NCBI RefSeq assembly: GCF_029911635.1
Contig: NZ_JARYTI010000018.1
Location: 1-64,000, forward strand
DNA: 64,000 nucleotides
Direction: 5' to 3'
From: Sphingomonas sp. AR_OL41
GTDB taxonomy: Bacteria; Pseudomonadota; Alphaproteobacteria; Sphingomonadales; Sphingomonadaceae
The notes under the pieces are model-generated. The model had not been told where the DNA came from. It ran no database searches and saw only the letters and a list, made by a program, of their open reading frames with translations. This document shows, piece after piece, positions 52,171 to 61,402 of the stretch. The translations under genes were made by a program, and so were the position numbers. Position 1 is the first letter of the stretch, and every line of letters begins with the position of its first letter.

Positions 52171-53553
52171 ATGGCAGCCACACCGATCGATATCCTGATT
52201 TCGCCGGCGCAAGGCGCCGCGCCCGCCGGTCTCGGCCGCGGCGCGATGATTGCCTGGGGCATCGGGACACTCGGGCCGGTCACCGTGTTGACCGCGACCA
52301 ACGCGCTGCTGCTGCGCTTCCTGACCGACAATTACGGCATCGCTGCCGGCGTCGGTGCCTCGCTCATCGCCATCTCGAAATTCTACGACGCCTTCGCCGA
52401 TGTCGCGATGGGCGTGGCGAGCGACCGCACGGTCAGCCGTTGGGGCCGCCGACGCCCTTATCTGATCCTCGGCGCGATCCTGCTGGCGCTGTCGGTGCTG
52501 GCGATCTTCGGCGCGCCGTCATTCGCCAGCGAACAGGCGCGCCTGATCTATATGGGGGCGATCCTCATCTTCTACGCCTCGGCCTATACCGTTTTCAACG
52601 TTCCCTACATGGCCATGCCGGGCGAGATGACGCGCTCCTATCACGAACGCTCCGAGCTGATGCGCTGGCGTGTCTATGCGGTCGGCCTAGCGATCATCAT
52701 CGCCAGCGCGGCCGGGCCGAAGCTGCTCGATCTGTTCGGCGGGAATACCGCCGCCTATGGCTGGATGGCGGTGGTGTTCGCACCGATCGTCGTCGCGGCC
52801 GGCGTCATAGCCTTTGCCGGGACCGCAGATGCGCCGAGCACCGCGCGGGTCGCGACGCACTACAGTTTCCGCCAGCAATTCGCGTCAGCGGTGGCGAACC
52901 GACCGTTCGCCTTCCTCATTCTGGTCAAGTTCATTACCTTGATGGCGCTTGGCGTGCAGTCGGTGTTTCCGTTTTTTTTCCAGCGTATTCTCGCCGTGCC
53001 CAACAGCGTGCTCGGCACCTATTTCCTGTGCCAGTCCGCGATGTTTCTGGTGGCGCCATCGCTGTGGCTTTGGCTTGCCAAACGGGTCGGCAAAAAGCGC
53101 ACCTTGCTGACCGCGCTGGCGATCAGCATCCCGGTCTATTTCAGCTGGGCCTTCGCCGCACAGGGAGAGCCGTTGCTACTGGTCTATCTGCGCGGCGTCA
53201 TCATCGGGGTAAGCGGCAGCGGTGTCATCCTGATGGGCCAGTCGATGTTGCCCGACACGATGGAGTATGATTTCCGTCGTACCGGCTTGCGCCGCGAAGG
53301 CATTTTCGCCGCGCTCTATACCACCGTCGAAAAGCTGTCGGGTGCGATTGGCGTGTCGCTGATCGGCGCGCTGCTCGGCGCCTATGGCTATGTCCAGTCG
53401 CGCGGACCGGCCGTCGTTCAGCCGGAAAGCGCCTTATGGGCGATCCGCGTCGCGATGGCTTATGTCCCGGCGCTGATCTCGCTCGCCGGGATGGCCGCAT
53501 TGCTAGGTTACGATCTTGACGAGCGCAAGCTGGCCGAAGCTGGCGCTGCCTGA
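52171..53553 (+). CDS. GPH-family (MelB-like) cation symporter
   Basis: A 460-residue carrier of the glycoside-pentoside-hexuronide family. KFYDAFADVAMGVASDRTVSRWGRRRPYLILGA is the family hallmark around the Asp pair that binds cation and sugar in MelB. FYASAYTVFNVPYMAMPGEMTRSYHER is the next block, and GQSMLPDTMEYDFRRTGLRREGIFAALYTTVEKL lies late. Twelve segments are seen. It probably imports a glycoside, hexuronide or similar compound by cation symport, which differs from the MFS carriers nearby. ATG 52171 follows AAAGGAG. Confidence 0.9.
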   Translation: MAATPIDILISPAQGAAPAGLGRGAMIAWGIGTLGPVTVLTATNALLLRFLTDNYGIAAGVGASLIAISKFYDAFADVAMGVASDRTVSRWGRRRPYLILGAILLALSVLAIFGAPSFASEQARLIYMGAILIFYASAYTVFNVPYMAMPGEMTRSYHERSELMRWRVYAVGLAIIIASAAGPKLLDLFGGNTAAYGWMAVVFAPIVVAAGVIAFAGTADAPSTARVATHYSFRQQFASAVANRPFAFLILVKFITLMALGVQSVFPFFFQRILAVPNSVLGTYFLCQSAMFLVAPSLWLWLAKRVGKKRTLLTALAISIPVYFSWAFAAQGEPLLLVYLRGVIIGVSGSGVILMGQSMLPDTMEYDFRRTGLRREGIFAALYTTVEKLSGAIGVSLIGALLGAYGYVQSRGPAVVQPESALWAIRVAMAYVPALISLAGMAALLGYDLDERKLAEAGAA

Positions 53554-53921
53554 TCCCGTTCCGGCTCGAGCGAAAACCCGGTAAGCGAGCGCAGGCCGCA
53601 AGTCGCGATTCAATTTTTGCCGGATCAGTTCACATCATGGGAGGATTATCGGCCCGGAACCAGACCGCGCGGGCTCTTTCACATGGCTCATTATGACCGA
53701 AACTTGCCCTCCTTCCAGGAATGTCGCGCCTTGCTACGCGCCATTTACTCCCTTCAGGAATTACCGTCCTCGCTGCTCTTTTCGAGCAGAGGAGCTGCCC
53801 GCATAAATTGCTGATGAATGAGAATTCATCGAGAAAATGACCAGCCGCCCAATGCTTTTATTTCTGGACTCGATCCGGCGGAGCAGCGCTGCCGCGGAGC
53901 AGGCATCTGCGGCCCATTTGG
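53554..53921. other. Gene-poor stretch between symporter and cupin
   Basis: 368 bases without a supported gene. Two small inverted repeats are seen: CTGCTC/GAGCAG around TTTTC at 53773-53789, and GATGAAT/ATTCATC with a 4-base spacer at 53813-53830. Neither has a T tract. The region contains longer A/T runs than its neighbours. Short open frames are not convincing genes. Confidence 0.5.
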
Positions 53922-54416
53922 CTATGGCGCGATCGACAGCGAGACATAGCCGCATGGGCCGATATGACCGCCATGGCCGATCTTTGCGTCCACATCTTCG
54001 AATAGTAGCACTGATCCAGGCTGCATCGCCGCGGAGAATTTCGCCGTCTTGAACGTCAGCGAACCGCCCAATAATATGAACAGTTCCTTATAGGGTGCGC
54101 GGTGCATCGGCAGGTCGACATCGGCCGCGCCGACGAATATCTGCGGCTGACGTGGCCCGGATTTGGGCAGGTCGATCACGCCCAGCTTCTTCCCCGTCGT
54201 AAGCAATGGAATGATCCGCGCATCGATGCGCAACGGCTCGACCGCGGAGTCGCCATCGGGCCCGGTATACACCCGGTAGCCGTCGAGATGGTCCAGCGAG
54301 GTCGTGAAGGCCGTGGTTGGCGGGCAGACCGGAGCAGCGTGACGCGCAGCGATGACCGGCGGCGCCGATCCGCCCAGGGCTAGGGTTGCGGCGAGAATGA
54401 TGATCCGGTGCTGCAT
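53922..54416 (-). CDS. Secreted cupin-like protein
   Basis: A 164-residue exported protein (signal MQHRIIILAATLALGGSAPPVIAA). The mature part has YRVYTGPDGDSAVEPLRIDAR and an all-beta domain with cupin-type ends: DLPMHRAPYKELFILLGG and then QPGSVLLFEDVDAKIGHGGHIGPCGYVSLSI. ATG 54414-54416 follows AAAGGAC. The longer frame to 54470 has no good site. It is downstream of the TonB receptor but beyond that gene's terminator, so it probably has its own promoter, partly overlapping the terminator region. May bind a small ligand in the periplasm. Confidence 0.75.
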   Translation of the reverse strand: MQHRIIILAATLALGGSAPPVIAARHAAPVCPPTTAFTTSLDHLDGYRVYTGPDGDSAVEPLRIDARIIPLLTTGKKLGVIDLPKSGPRQPQIFVGAADVDLPMHRAPYKELFILLGGSLTFKTAKFSAAMQPGSVLLFEDVDAKIGHGGHIGPCGYVSLSIAP

Positions 54417-54431
54417 GTCGCTCGTCCTTTT

Positions 54432-54468
54432 AAAAAAAGACGGCCGCGTCGAGAAACGACGCGGCCGC
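54432..54468 (-). terminator. Rho-independent terminator of the second TonB receptor gene
   Basis: On the minus strand, CGGCCGCGTCG and CGACGCGGCCG form an 11-base perfect stem around TTTCT. It is followed by TCTTTTTTT (54432-54440 on the plus strand). It begins 48 bases after the receptor stop and precedes the cupin start. Confidence 0.92.
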
Positions 54469-54515
54469 ATCAGTCAGGCAAAGCGCGGCCGATAGGAAGG
54501 TGGCCGCGACCGCAT

Positions 54516-57059
54516 TCAGAACTTCGCCCCGACCGTCACGCCAAACTGGCGACCGACCGGCAGGTAACCGTCAAGATCCCCGCCAAAATCGCTCAAACGG
54601 GCATTGACCGAGACGATTTCCGGGGTGTGATCGTTGGTCAGGTTGTTGACATAGGCGGAGATTGAATAGGTCGGATTCTCCACCCCGACACGCAGGTTCA
54701 TCACCGTGCGCCCACCGTACCAGCTGATATTGTTGTTGAAGGCATATTGCTTGGCCTCATAGCGCGCATTGTAGGTAGCGGTCCATTTCCAGCCGCTATC
54801 TCCGATCGCACCGTCGAGATCGAGGCCGGCGGTGAACTGGAAGTTGGTTTCACGTGGCACGTGCAAGCCGTTGAGCGAGAGCGCAGCCTTGTTGAAGTTG
54901 CTGTTATTATACTGCGAATTCGCTGGCAGGATAACGACCCGTCCTGCGCATTGCGGGATGATCGGCGTGATCACACCGGTCGTTACGTTAGAACTTGCGC
55001 ATGCACCCGCAGCGCCGAAATCGAACGCATCCTTGCCAAAGCGCGGATCGGCATAGGCGACACCGGTACGGACGCGAACCCCCTGTGCCAGCTTGGCGGC
55101 CAGCTCGACTTCGAAGCCGTCAGTATGAACGCTGCCAAAGTTCTTCGTTACCAACCCGGGATTGGTCGGCACCGACGACGGGCCCGAAATCTGGATACCC
55201 TTGGTGTTGATATGGTAGAGCGCAATATTTAGCTGTAACCTGTTGCCGAACAGGCTGTTCTTCATGCCCACTTCGTAGGTCATGTTCTTCTCGGGATCGA
55301 ACTTGAGATCGGGCTGCGACCCATCGGCGGCGGCCACCGCGCGCTGGTTGAAACCGCCAGCCTTGGTACCATTGGCGACGCTGACATAGAAGTTCATACC
55401 CGGCGACGCCTGATATTTAAGCGAGGCGCGGAAGTTGCTGAAATTGAAGCTGCCCGCCACGGGGTTCGGCCCGTTGGGGTAGAGATAGGCAGTCGGTGCA
55501 GTACCGTTGCAGCTCGCCGTCGGCGTTGTCACAGTACTCGCGCAACCGGTGGTGCGGATGACAAGCTGGTCCTTGCGCTGATGCGTGTAACGATATTCTC
55601 CCGATGCGGTCAGCCCGGTCAGGATGTCGTAGTCGGCACCGATGAACGCCGAATATTGGCGGTCGTGCGACAGCGTCTGGCCGACGATCTTGGCGCCATC
55701 TAGCTGACCGTTGCTGGTCAGCGAATTGGCCGGGAAGCCCGCGGTCAGCGTCTGACCTGCTGGCAGCGTCGTGCCGTCGATCGTCACCAGCGTCGTGCTG
55801 AACGTCTTGCCACTGAAGAAGAAGCCGCCGAGCTGCAGCCGGAAAGGCTTGTCTGCCGGTGTTTGCAAACGAAGCTCTTCGCTGAAGTCGTTGCTGTTGG
55901 TGTTGGAACCAAACAACTCAGGCAGATAGATCACGCCAGGCCCGGGGACCAGAGTGAACGGAATGCCAGCGCTTCGACCAATGAAATCGGTGAGGCGTTG
56001 TTGCGTCACGCGGACGAAACCAGTGAGCGAAGTCAGCTTGGCGAACCCCATGTCGTAGCTCATGTTCAGCCGCGCCAGGTTGACACGACGGCTGTTGCCC
56101 GACTGGCCGGCTGCCTGGTTGATCACCGGCACTTCGACGGCATGAGCATCGGAATCGAAATGCCCGCAGAACTGGGAGAAACCGAGGCCGCTGGGATCCA
56201 GCGGGCTCACTGGATTTGCGCGCGTACCGCAATTGTTGACGTTATAGGCAATCGCCGATCCGCCAAATTTATCGTTGCCGTAATAATAGCTGCCCATCAG
56301 GCTGAAAGCCGACGATGGCGTAAAATAAACCGTGCCCTGGATGTCGCGTTTGATGAAGCCGCCAGCACGGGCGCCGGTCGTCTGGTCGCGGTAGCTGCCG
56401 TCGAAATGCTCGTAGCCGGCAGCGACGCTGACCGCGAGAACGTCCTTAACCAACGGGTAGCTCATCGCCCCCGCCAGGCTATATTGCCCGTCATTGCCGG
56501 CAAACGCGGTGACCCTGCCATGCGGCTCCGCGAGCGAAGGCTTTTTCGAAACGTAGTTGATCGCGCCGGCGAAGGCGTTGCGGCCATAGAGCGAGCTTAC
56601 CGGTCCCTTGACGACTTCGACCCGCTCAAGATCGATCAACCCGACATTGATCGCCGTGTTGTTCGAGATGTAGACGCCGTCGATGAACACCGCGACGTTG
56701 GGATCGCCGGCGCCGCCATTGAGGTTGGTCTGGCCGCGAATGACGGGATTGACGCCGAACTCGGACCCGCCGCTGGTTACCGAAAGGCCCGGCGTCAAAT
56801 AGGCGACATCACGAAGGTTTCGGACATTGGCGTTGGTGAGGTCTTGGCTGCTGAACGAGGTGATCGCCAGCGGCACGTCCTGCAACTTCTCCGTCCGGTT
56901 GCGCGCAGTGACGACGACGTCGCCATCCGGGCTGGCAGCGGTATCGGTCGCCGCCGCCGTCTGTGCCGCGGCGGCAAGCGGCAATATCGATACGAAGGCA
57001 GCCGCACCGCAGAGAAGAGTGCGCTTGCCTGACGTCAGACGAGTCGAGATATTCCGCAT
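54516..57059 (-). CDS. TonB-dependent outer-membrane receptor
   Basis: An 847-residue receptor. Signal peptide ends LPLAAAAQ. The TonB box/plug start is GDVVVTARNRTEKLQDVPLAITSFSSQDL. Then LRDVAYLTPGLSV, NPVIRGQTNLNGGAGDPNVAVFIDGVYI and VEVVKGPVSSLYGRNAFAGAINYVSKKP follow. The barrel ends GVTVGAKF with the terminal Phe. The ATG at 57057-57059 has an AAGGGGG site, preferred to an in-frame GTG at 57077. Transcribed with a terminator at its end. The double alpha/beta-hydrolase gene lies upstream on the same strand, so receptor and hydrolase may handle the same compound. It is a different receptor from the one at 23.9 kb, with low visible similarity outside the plug motifs. Confidence 0.93.
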   Translation of the reverse strand: MRNISTRLTSGKRTLLCGAAAFVSILPLAAAAQTAAATDTAASPDGDVVVTARNRTEKLQDVPLAITSFSSQDLTNANVRNLRDVAYLTPGLSVTSGGSEFGVNPVIRGQTNLNGGAGDPNVAVFIDGVYISNNTAINVGLIDLERVEVVKGPVSSLYGRNAFAGAINYVSKKPSLAEPHGRVTAFAGNDGQYSLAGAMSYPLVKDVLAVSVAAGYEHFDGSYRDQTTGARAGGFIKRDIQGTVYFTPSSAFSLMGSYYYGNDKFGGSAIAYNVNNCGTRANPVSPLDPSGLGFSQFCGHFDSDAHAVEVPVINQAAGQSGNSRRVNLARLNMSYDMGFAKLTSLTGFVRVTQQRLTDFIGRSAGIPFTLVPGPGVIYLPELFGSNTNSNDFSEELRLQTPADKPFRLQLGGFFFSGKTFSTTLVTIDGTTLPAGQTLTAGFPANSLTSNGQLDGAKIVGQTLSHDRQYSAFIGADYDILTGLTASGEYRYTHQRKDQLVIRTTGCASTVTTPTASCNGTAPTAYLYPNGPNPVAGSFNFSNFRASLKYQASPGMNFYVSVANGTKAGGFNQRAVAAADGSQPDLKFDPEKNMTYEVGMKNSLFGNRLQLNIALYHINTKGIQISGPSSVPTNPGLVTKNFGSVHTDGFEVELAAKLAQGVRVRTGVAYADPRFGKDAFDFGAAGACASSNVTTGVITPIIPQCAGRVVILPANSQYNNSNFNKAALSLNGLHVPRETNFQFTAGLDLDGAIGDSGWKWTATYNARYEAKQYAFNNNISWYGGRTVMNLRVGVENPTYSISAYVNNLTNDHTPEIVSVNARLSDFGGDLDGYLPVGRQFGVTVGAKF

Positions 57060-57236
57060 AAAACCCCCTTTTGGCAACGCATGCCCAGCATCCGGGAAAG
57101 TGACCCGCCCGCATTCGCCTTCGAGAAGGTCAGCCGGGCCACACCGCGCGGTCGCCCCGAAAGCGACCGTGCTGCACGATAGGTCTGCACTTTTTTGAAA
57201 AGGCGGTGTGAGGCCCGGTTTGTCTGCGCACTATGA

Positions 57237-58922
57237 TCAAACGTCATGGCTCCGCGTCGACAGCCCGGACAGGGCGTCGGCAAAGTCGGGAGCATCCCGC
57301 TCGATGATCGCAGCGTCAGGACGCAGCGACCGCAACCTGTCATCATGCGCGCTCAACGGAGTCGACGGATCGCGGACCACCGCGAAAGGGGCATCGAGCG
57401 CCTTGAGCGCTACCGCCGCGTCGTCTTCCAGCGCCGCATGAATGAGGTGGTGGTAGCTCTCGCGCGCCCGCATCACATCCATCGTCCAGCGATTTAACCG
57501 CCGAGCGGTGAAATCGGCCGGTACGCGCCGCAACGAGGCGAGGCGGTGATCATACCACGGCCAATAAATCTGCGAATCTCGCAGCATCAGCCATGTGCGA
57601 TACCAGTGCGCACCATCAGGCTCGATCGAGATCGGCACTGCATAGGAGGCGAGCATGGTGACGCGCTCGCCTTCGTCGGGCAGGGCGAGACCCTGCAGCA
57701 CCACTGCCGTCACCAATCCGGCATGCCGCCGGGCCAGCGCAAGCGCGACCGATGAGCCGAAGCCGATACCATGGACCGTGGCGATGGCGACATCGAGCCG
57801 GGACAGCAGAGCCGCGACCTCGTCGGCAAAGTCGTCGACCGTCGGCACCGGCGCCATGGGATCGGACTCACCACTGCCCGGCAGATCGGGGGCGATGACA
57901 AAGAAGCGGGTGGCCAGTTCTGCGATCAGCGGTTCGGCCTGCTCGGCCGAGCCGGGCGCATCGTGCAGCAGCAGCAACGTCGGCGCGGTGCGATCGCCGC
58001 ATGTCCGCAAATGAATCTGCCCCTGCGTGCCGTCGTTGAACTGGCGCGCGATGCCCGACGTGGAGGCGACCGCGTCGCAATCGGCCGGTGCGGGGCCCTC
58101 GGCGCCAAAGCGCGCGACGCTTTCTGAAATCAGCTCGCGTTTGCACTCATACGAGTCGCCGATCTCCGCGATCGATTGATTGGGCTTGAGCGGGGGGAGG
58201 CGTTCGAGATGCGAGTAGAGCATATCCGTCGTCGTCGCGCAGAACACCGCCGGTAGCGTCAGCGCAGCCGCCGCGTTTATCGCGCGGCCGCCCCAATAGC
58301 TCGCTGCGCGATAGGCCGGCGCATAATGGTCTGCCGCGTCGAGGAACATCGAAACCCACAAATGCGTGCTGTGCGGCGGGCTCAGGTCATAGGGATTGTG
58401 GTTTTCCGGCAGGCGATTGGTCCAGGGAAACCAGATCGCCTGGTCGCGGAAGCGCGTCCACGCCTCGGCATAATGACCACCCAGCTCGGACGGCGGCATC
58501 TCCCGGAAATAGGTGCCGAAAAAGGCCGCGCACTCTTCGTCGGTGAAGGCGGGCACACCGTCGAGCACCAGGCCGGTCACACGATCGGGGTGACGCACGC
58601 CGAGCTCAAGCGCGATCGCCGCACCGGTGTGGGTGCCGAAGATCGGGCAAGGCGGCATGCCGATGGTGGCAAGCGTCTCGGCCATCGCATCGGCCAGGTC
58701 GGCGACCTCCATCTCGGCCAGCGGCAACGGATCAGACAGGCCGAAACCGGGCGTGTCGAAGGCAAACACCGTATTGTCGCGCGCGAGCCGGGCGATTTCC
58801 TTCATCAGCAATCGGGCATTGGCGGGCGAGGAATGGATTAGCACCACAGGCGGCCCGTCGCCCGCGCGGAAATAATGCACCCGGCGATCACCGACCTGAA
58901 GATAGCGGCGCGTCAGCGGCAT
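57237..58922 (-). CDS. Tandem alpha/beta-hydrolase-fold protein without serine nucleophiles
   Basis: A 561-residue cytoplasmic protein with two alpha/beta-hydrolase domains in one chain, about 1-270 and 300-561. The first starts RYLQVGDRRVHYFRAGDGPPVVLIHSSP and has the elbow GTHTG (96-100) with His98 where the Ser should be. The second starts PTLLLLHDAPGSAEQAEPL and has GIGFG (385-389) with Gly387 at the nucleophile position. Both have DTPGFGLSDP/DLPGSGESDP oxyanion loops. Neither half can act as a normal serine esterase. It may be a lyase, isomerase, C-C hydrolase with other chemistry, or a binding protein. ATG 58922, upstream of the TonB receptor on the same strand. Confidence 0.82.
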   Translation of the reverse strand: MPLTRRYLQVGDRRVHYFRAGDGPPVVLIHSSPANARLLMKEIARLARDNTVFAFDTPGFGLSDPLPLAEMEVADLADAMAETLATIGMPPCPIFGTHTGAAIALELGVRHPDRVTGLVLDGVPAFTDEECAAFFGTYFREMPPSELGGHYAEAWTRFRDQAIWFPWTNRLPENHNPYDLSPPHSTHLWVSMFLDAADHYAPAYRAASYWGGRAINAAAALTLPAVFCATTTDMLYSHLERLPPLKPNQSIAEIGDSYECKRELISESVARFGAEGPAPADCDAVASTSGIARQFNDGTQGQIHLRTCGDRTAPTLLLLHDAPGSAEQAEPLIAELATRFFVIAPDLPGSGESDPMAPVPTVDDFADEVAALLSRLDVAIATVHGIGFGSSVALALARRHAGLVTAVVLQGLALPDEGERVTMLASYAVPISIEPDGAHWYRTWLMLRDSQIYWPWYDHRLASLRRVPADFTARRLNRWTMDVMRARESYHHLIHAALEDDAAVALKALDAPFAVVRDPSTPLSAHDDRLRSLRPDAAIIERDAPDFADALSGLSTRSHDV

Positions 58923-59129
58923 GGAGAGTCAGGCGTTGGTTTCATGGCGTTACTTGGCGCCTTGCCGCAGCGCGACGCAATCGCAGGCGTTTGCCAACAA
59001 CCGGATTCCGGTGATGCGGCCAGAACCGATCCGCACACAGCCGTGCCTTTTTCGCATAGCGAGCTCGTGGCCGTTGCGCCCTGGACATAGCGATTTCATG
59101 TCATCCTGCGCCGAGTAGGGGAATGTATC
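58923..59129. promoter_or_regulatory. Divergent promoter region, double hydrolase and EthD cassette
   Basis: 207 bases between the double hydrolase start (minus) and the EthD gene GTG (plus). TAGGGGAA at 59116-59123 serves the latter. No operator seen. Confidence 0.4.
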
Positions 59130-60047
59130 GTGGCCGAAACCCAGATTGCGTTGGAAAATAGTGCGGGCATCTGCCGCATCACATGTGGCTGGAAAAAGCC
59201 CGAACTTCCTCTGGATTCGGTACGGCGTTACTGGCGCGACGTGCACAGTCCGGCAATCGCGCGGCGGCCGGGCATCTGGGAATATCGCCACTATCAATTC
59301 GACCCGGTGCGCCCGTTGTTCCCTGCGATCGACGATGTCGGCCAGGCCTGCCCGGCCGACGAGCAGCTGATGTGGCTGTCGGACGTGCGGTACTTCAACG
59401 ACCAAGCACTGGCCGAATTCGCCGCTAACCCCGACCCGGTGGTGCGCGGCCAGTTGCTTGGTGACATCGATCTGATCGTCGACCAGAGCACAACCTACAA
59501 GGCTGTCGGCGCGATGGCGATGACACTCATCGACGACAGCGTGCTGGTGCCACCGCAAGGACCGCCCCCTGCCCCGGCGTTCGGCCTGTTCTTCCGCAGC
59601 CGCACGCCAGAGGCTGATTTCCGCGCCGCGCTTTCCGCGCTGGCTGCGCGCTGGGCCGGGGTGGCCGGTGTGCTGAGACTGCGCGTCAGCATGCTCGAAG
59701 CGCCGGACGTCGCTGCCGAACGCGCCGCAGGCTATCCGATCAAGACCCATCCGCCGGAACGACAATATCAGGCGTGGATCGACATCGCGCTTGCGGACGA
59801 AGCCGTGGCGGAAAAACTGCCGCTTGGCGGCGTGGCCGAGTATGTGGGCGAGATCCACGCCTATCCGATCGCCGCCAACTACACCTCAAACTATGCCGGG
59901 CGGCCGACCTTTGTCGGGCTGCGCGGCTTTCCCGCCTGGGACGCCCTAACCGCGATCGGCGGTTACAACCAGGCCCAGCCGGCGATCCTCGAATGGATGT
60001 ACGGGCCGGTCGCGAGCGGTGTGACGCTGGAGCCGGTCGGTCGATGA
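59130..60047 (+). CDS. EthD-domain protein, two-module dimeric alpha-beta barrel
   Basis: A 305-residue protein. The first module ICRITCGWKKPELPLDSVRRYWRDVHSPAIARRPGIWEYRHYQFD is EthD-like (conserved W..VHSP). A second ferredoxin-like half begins AFGLFFRSRTPEADFRAALSALAARW and ends YQAWIDIALADEAVAEK. EthD proteins are small partners or isomerases in ring degradation (for example with cytochromes P450 or polyketide cyclisation). Starts at GTG 59130 behind TAGGGG. Its stop overlaps the PrpD-like start by 4 bases (ATGA), so it is coupled to that gene. Confidence 0.78.
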   Translation: MAETQIALENSAGICRITCGWKKPELPLDSVRRYWRDVHSPAIARRPGIWEYRHYQFDPVRPLFPAIDDVGQACPADEQLMWLSDVRYFNDQALAEFAANPDPVVRGQLLGDIDLIVDQSTTYKAVGAMAMTLIDDSVLVPPQGPPPAPAFGLFFRSRTPEADFRAALSALAARWAGVAGVLRLRVSMLEAPDVAAERAAGYPIKTHPPERQYQAWIDIALADEAVAEKLPLGGVAEYVGEIHAYPIAANYTSNYAGRPTFVGLRGFPAWDALTAIGGYNQAQPAILEWMYGPVASGVTLEPVGR

Positions 60048-61402
60048 GCCTGAGCGTTTCCCAGGCGCTCGCACGTTTCCTGATCAACGAATCGGCGACC
60101 GACCTTCCGCACGATGTCCGCCATGAGGCGAAGCGACTGATCCTTAACCAGCTAAAGGCGTCGGTCGGCGCCAGGGATCATCCGGCGATCAGCATCCTGC
60201 ACGACTGGGCGACCGAAGGCAGTAGCGGCAACGCGAGCGTACACTGGTTCGGGACGCCCGCAAGTCCGCAGGCTGCGGCGATGGTCAATGGCGCGTTGTA
60301 CGAGGTGCTCGACTTTCACGACACCTATATCCCCTGTTTCATGCATGCCGTGTCGGCCGTGCTGCCTGCGGTGCTGGCGCTGGCCGAGGCGCGCGACCTG
60401 AGCGGGGCCCGGCTCGTCACCGCACTCGCGCTTGGCGTCGAGGCGGAACTGGCGGTCGCGACGATCCTGATGCCAACGGGCTATTATCGCGGCGGTGTGC
60501 CGGCCGGCCTGACGGGCGGCGTCGGCGCGGCGGCGGCGTGCAGCGTACTCGTCGGGCTGGACGAGGAGCGGACCACTCATGCGCTGGGCATCGCTATGTG
60601 CACCGCCTTCGGTCTCTACGCCTCGGTCGGCAGCATGACCTTGTCGTACATCACCGGGGCGACCGCGCGATCGGGCTTGTCGGCGTTCGAACTCGCCGAG
60701 CGTGGGCTTACTGCGCCGACCACCGCGTTCGAGGGCGATCGCGGCATGTTCCAGGCGCAGTGCGACGAGGACCGTGCGAAGATCGCGCCGACGCTCGCGA
60801 CGCTGGGGAAAAGTTGGCGGTTGTTCGGCCAGACCTACAAGGTTGTGCCGACCGAGACGATCACCCACGGCCCGGTGGAATGCGCGCTCGCCATCCTGCC
60901 GAGCGCCGCCGGCCGCGAGGTCGAGCGGATGGTATTCCACGTCAATCCTCTGGTCCAGTCGATCGCCGACGAGCGTCGCGACCGTTTCGGCGTGCCGAAG
61001 AGCGAGAGCGAGGCGACCTTCGATTTGCGCCATTGCGCGGCCGCCGCGTGGCTGGCGGGCCGGTTCACCACCGCGCAGACGGCCCCGGCCTGCTATACAA
61101 ATGCGGCGGTACTGGCACTTCGCGATCGAATCGATCTGATCGCCGACCAAGGCCGGGCGACCTTCGAGGGGTGTGCGCTCGAAATACGCTTCACCGACGG
61201 CTCGATTGAAAGCCATGCGATCGACAACTTCCTCGGAACGCCCGGCAACCGGGTACCCGATGACACGCTGGCTGCGCTGTTCCGCCAATATGCCCATGGC
61301 GTGCTGTCGCCTGAACGCGCGAACGCGGTCGTCGAGGCGGTTTGGGCACTCGATACCAAGCCCGTTCGGGCGCTGACCGATTTGCTGAGGACTGACGCAT
61401 GA
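60044..61402 (+). CDS. MmgE/PrpD-family protein
   Basis: A 452-residue protein of the MmgE/PrpD family (2-methylcitrate dehydratase, cis-aconitate decarboxylase and iminodisuccinate epimerase relatives). Landmarks: AKRLILNQLKASVGARDHPA, GTPASPQAAAMVNGALYEVLDFHDTY (active-site His/Asp), GVPAGLTGGVGAAAACSVLVGLDEERTTHALGIA, and the late MVFHVNPLVQSIADERR. Starts at ATG 60044 coupled to the EthD gene, and itself overlaps the following hydrolase by 4 bases. No prpB or prpC is near, so classical propionate catabolism is unlikely. An isomerase, dehydratase or decarboxylase on a tricarboxylate- or aromatic-like intermediate is possible. Confidence 0.86.
   Translation: MSLSVSQALARFLINESATDLPHDVRHEAKRLILNQLKASVGARDHPAISILHDWATEGSSGNASVHWFGTPASPQAAAMVNGALYEVLDFHDTYIPCFMHAVSAVLPAVLALAEARDLSGARLVTALALGVEAELAVATILMPTGYYRGGVPAGLTGGVGAAAACSVLVGLDEERTTHALGIAMCTAFGLYASVGSMTLSYITGATARSGLSAFELAERGLTAPTTAFEGDRGMFQAQCDEDRAKIAPTLATLGKSWRLFGQTYKVVPTETITHGPVECALAILPSAAGREVERMVFHVNPLVQSIADERRDRFGVPKSESEATFDLRHCAAAAWLAGRFTTAQTAPACYTNAAVLALRDRIDLIADQGRATFEGCALEIRFTDGSIESHAIDNFLGTPGNRVPDDTLAALFRQYAHGVLSPERANAVVEAVWALDTKPVRALTDLLRTDA

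Noticed and set aside
53773..53830. Inverted repeats as terminators after the GPH symporter
   Set aside because: Short stems without T tracts, too far (more than 200 bases) from the symporter stop.
53837..54052. Plus-strand short frame in and after the gap at 53.6-53.9 kb
   Set aside because: Overlaps the secreted cupin antisense and has no ribosome site or motif.
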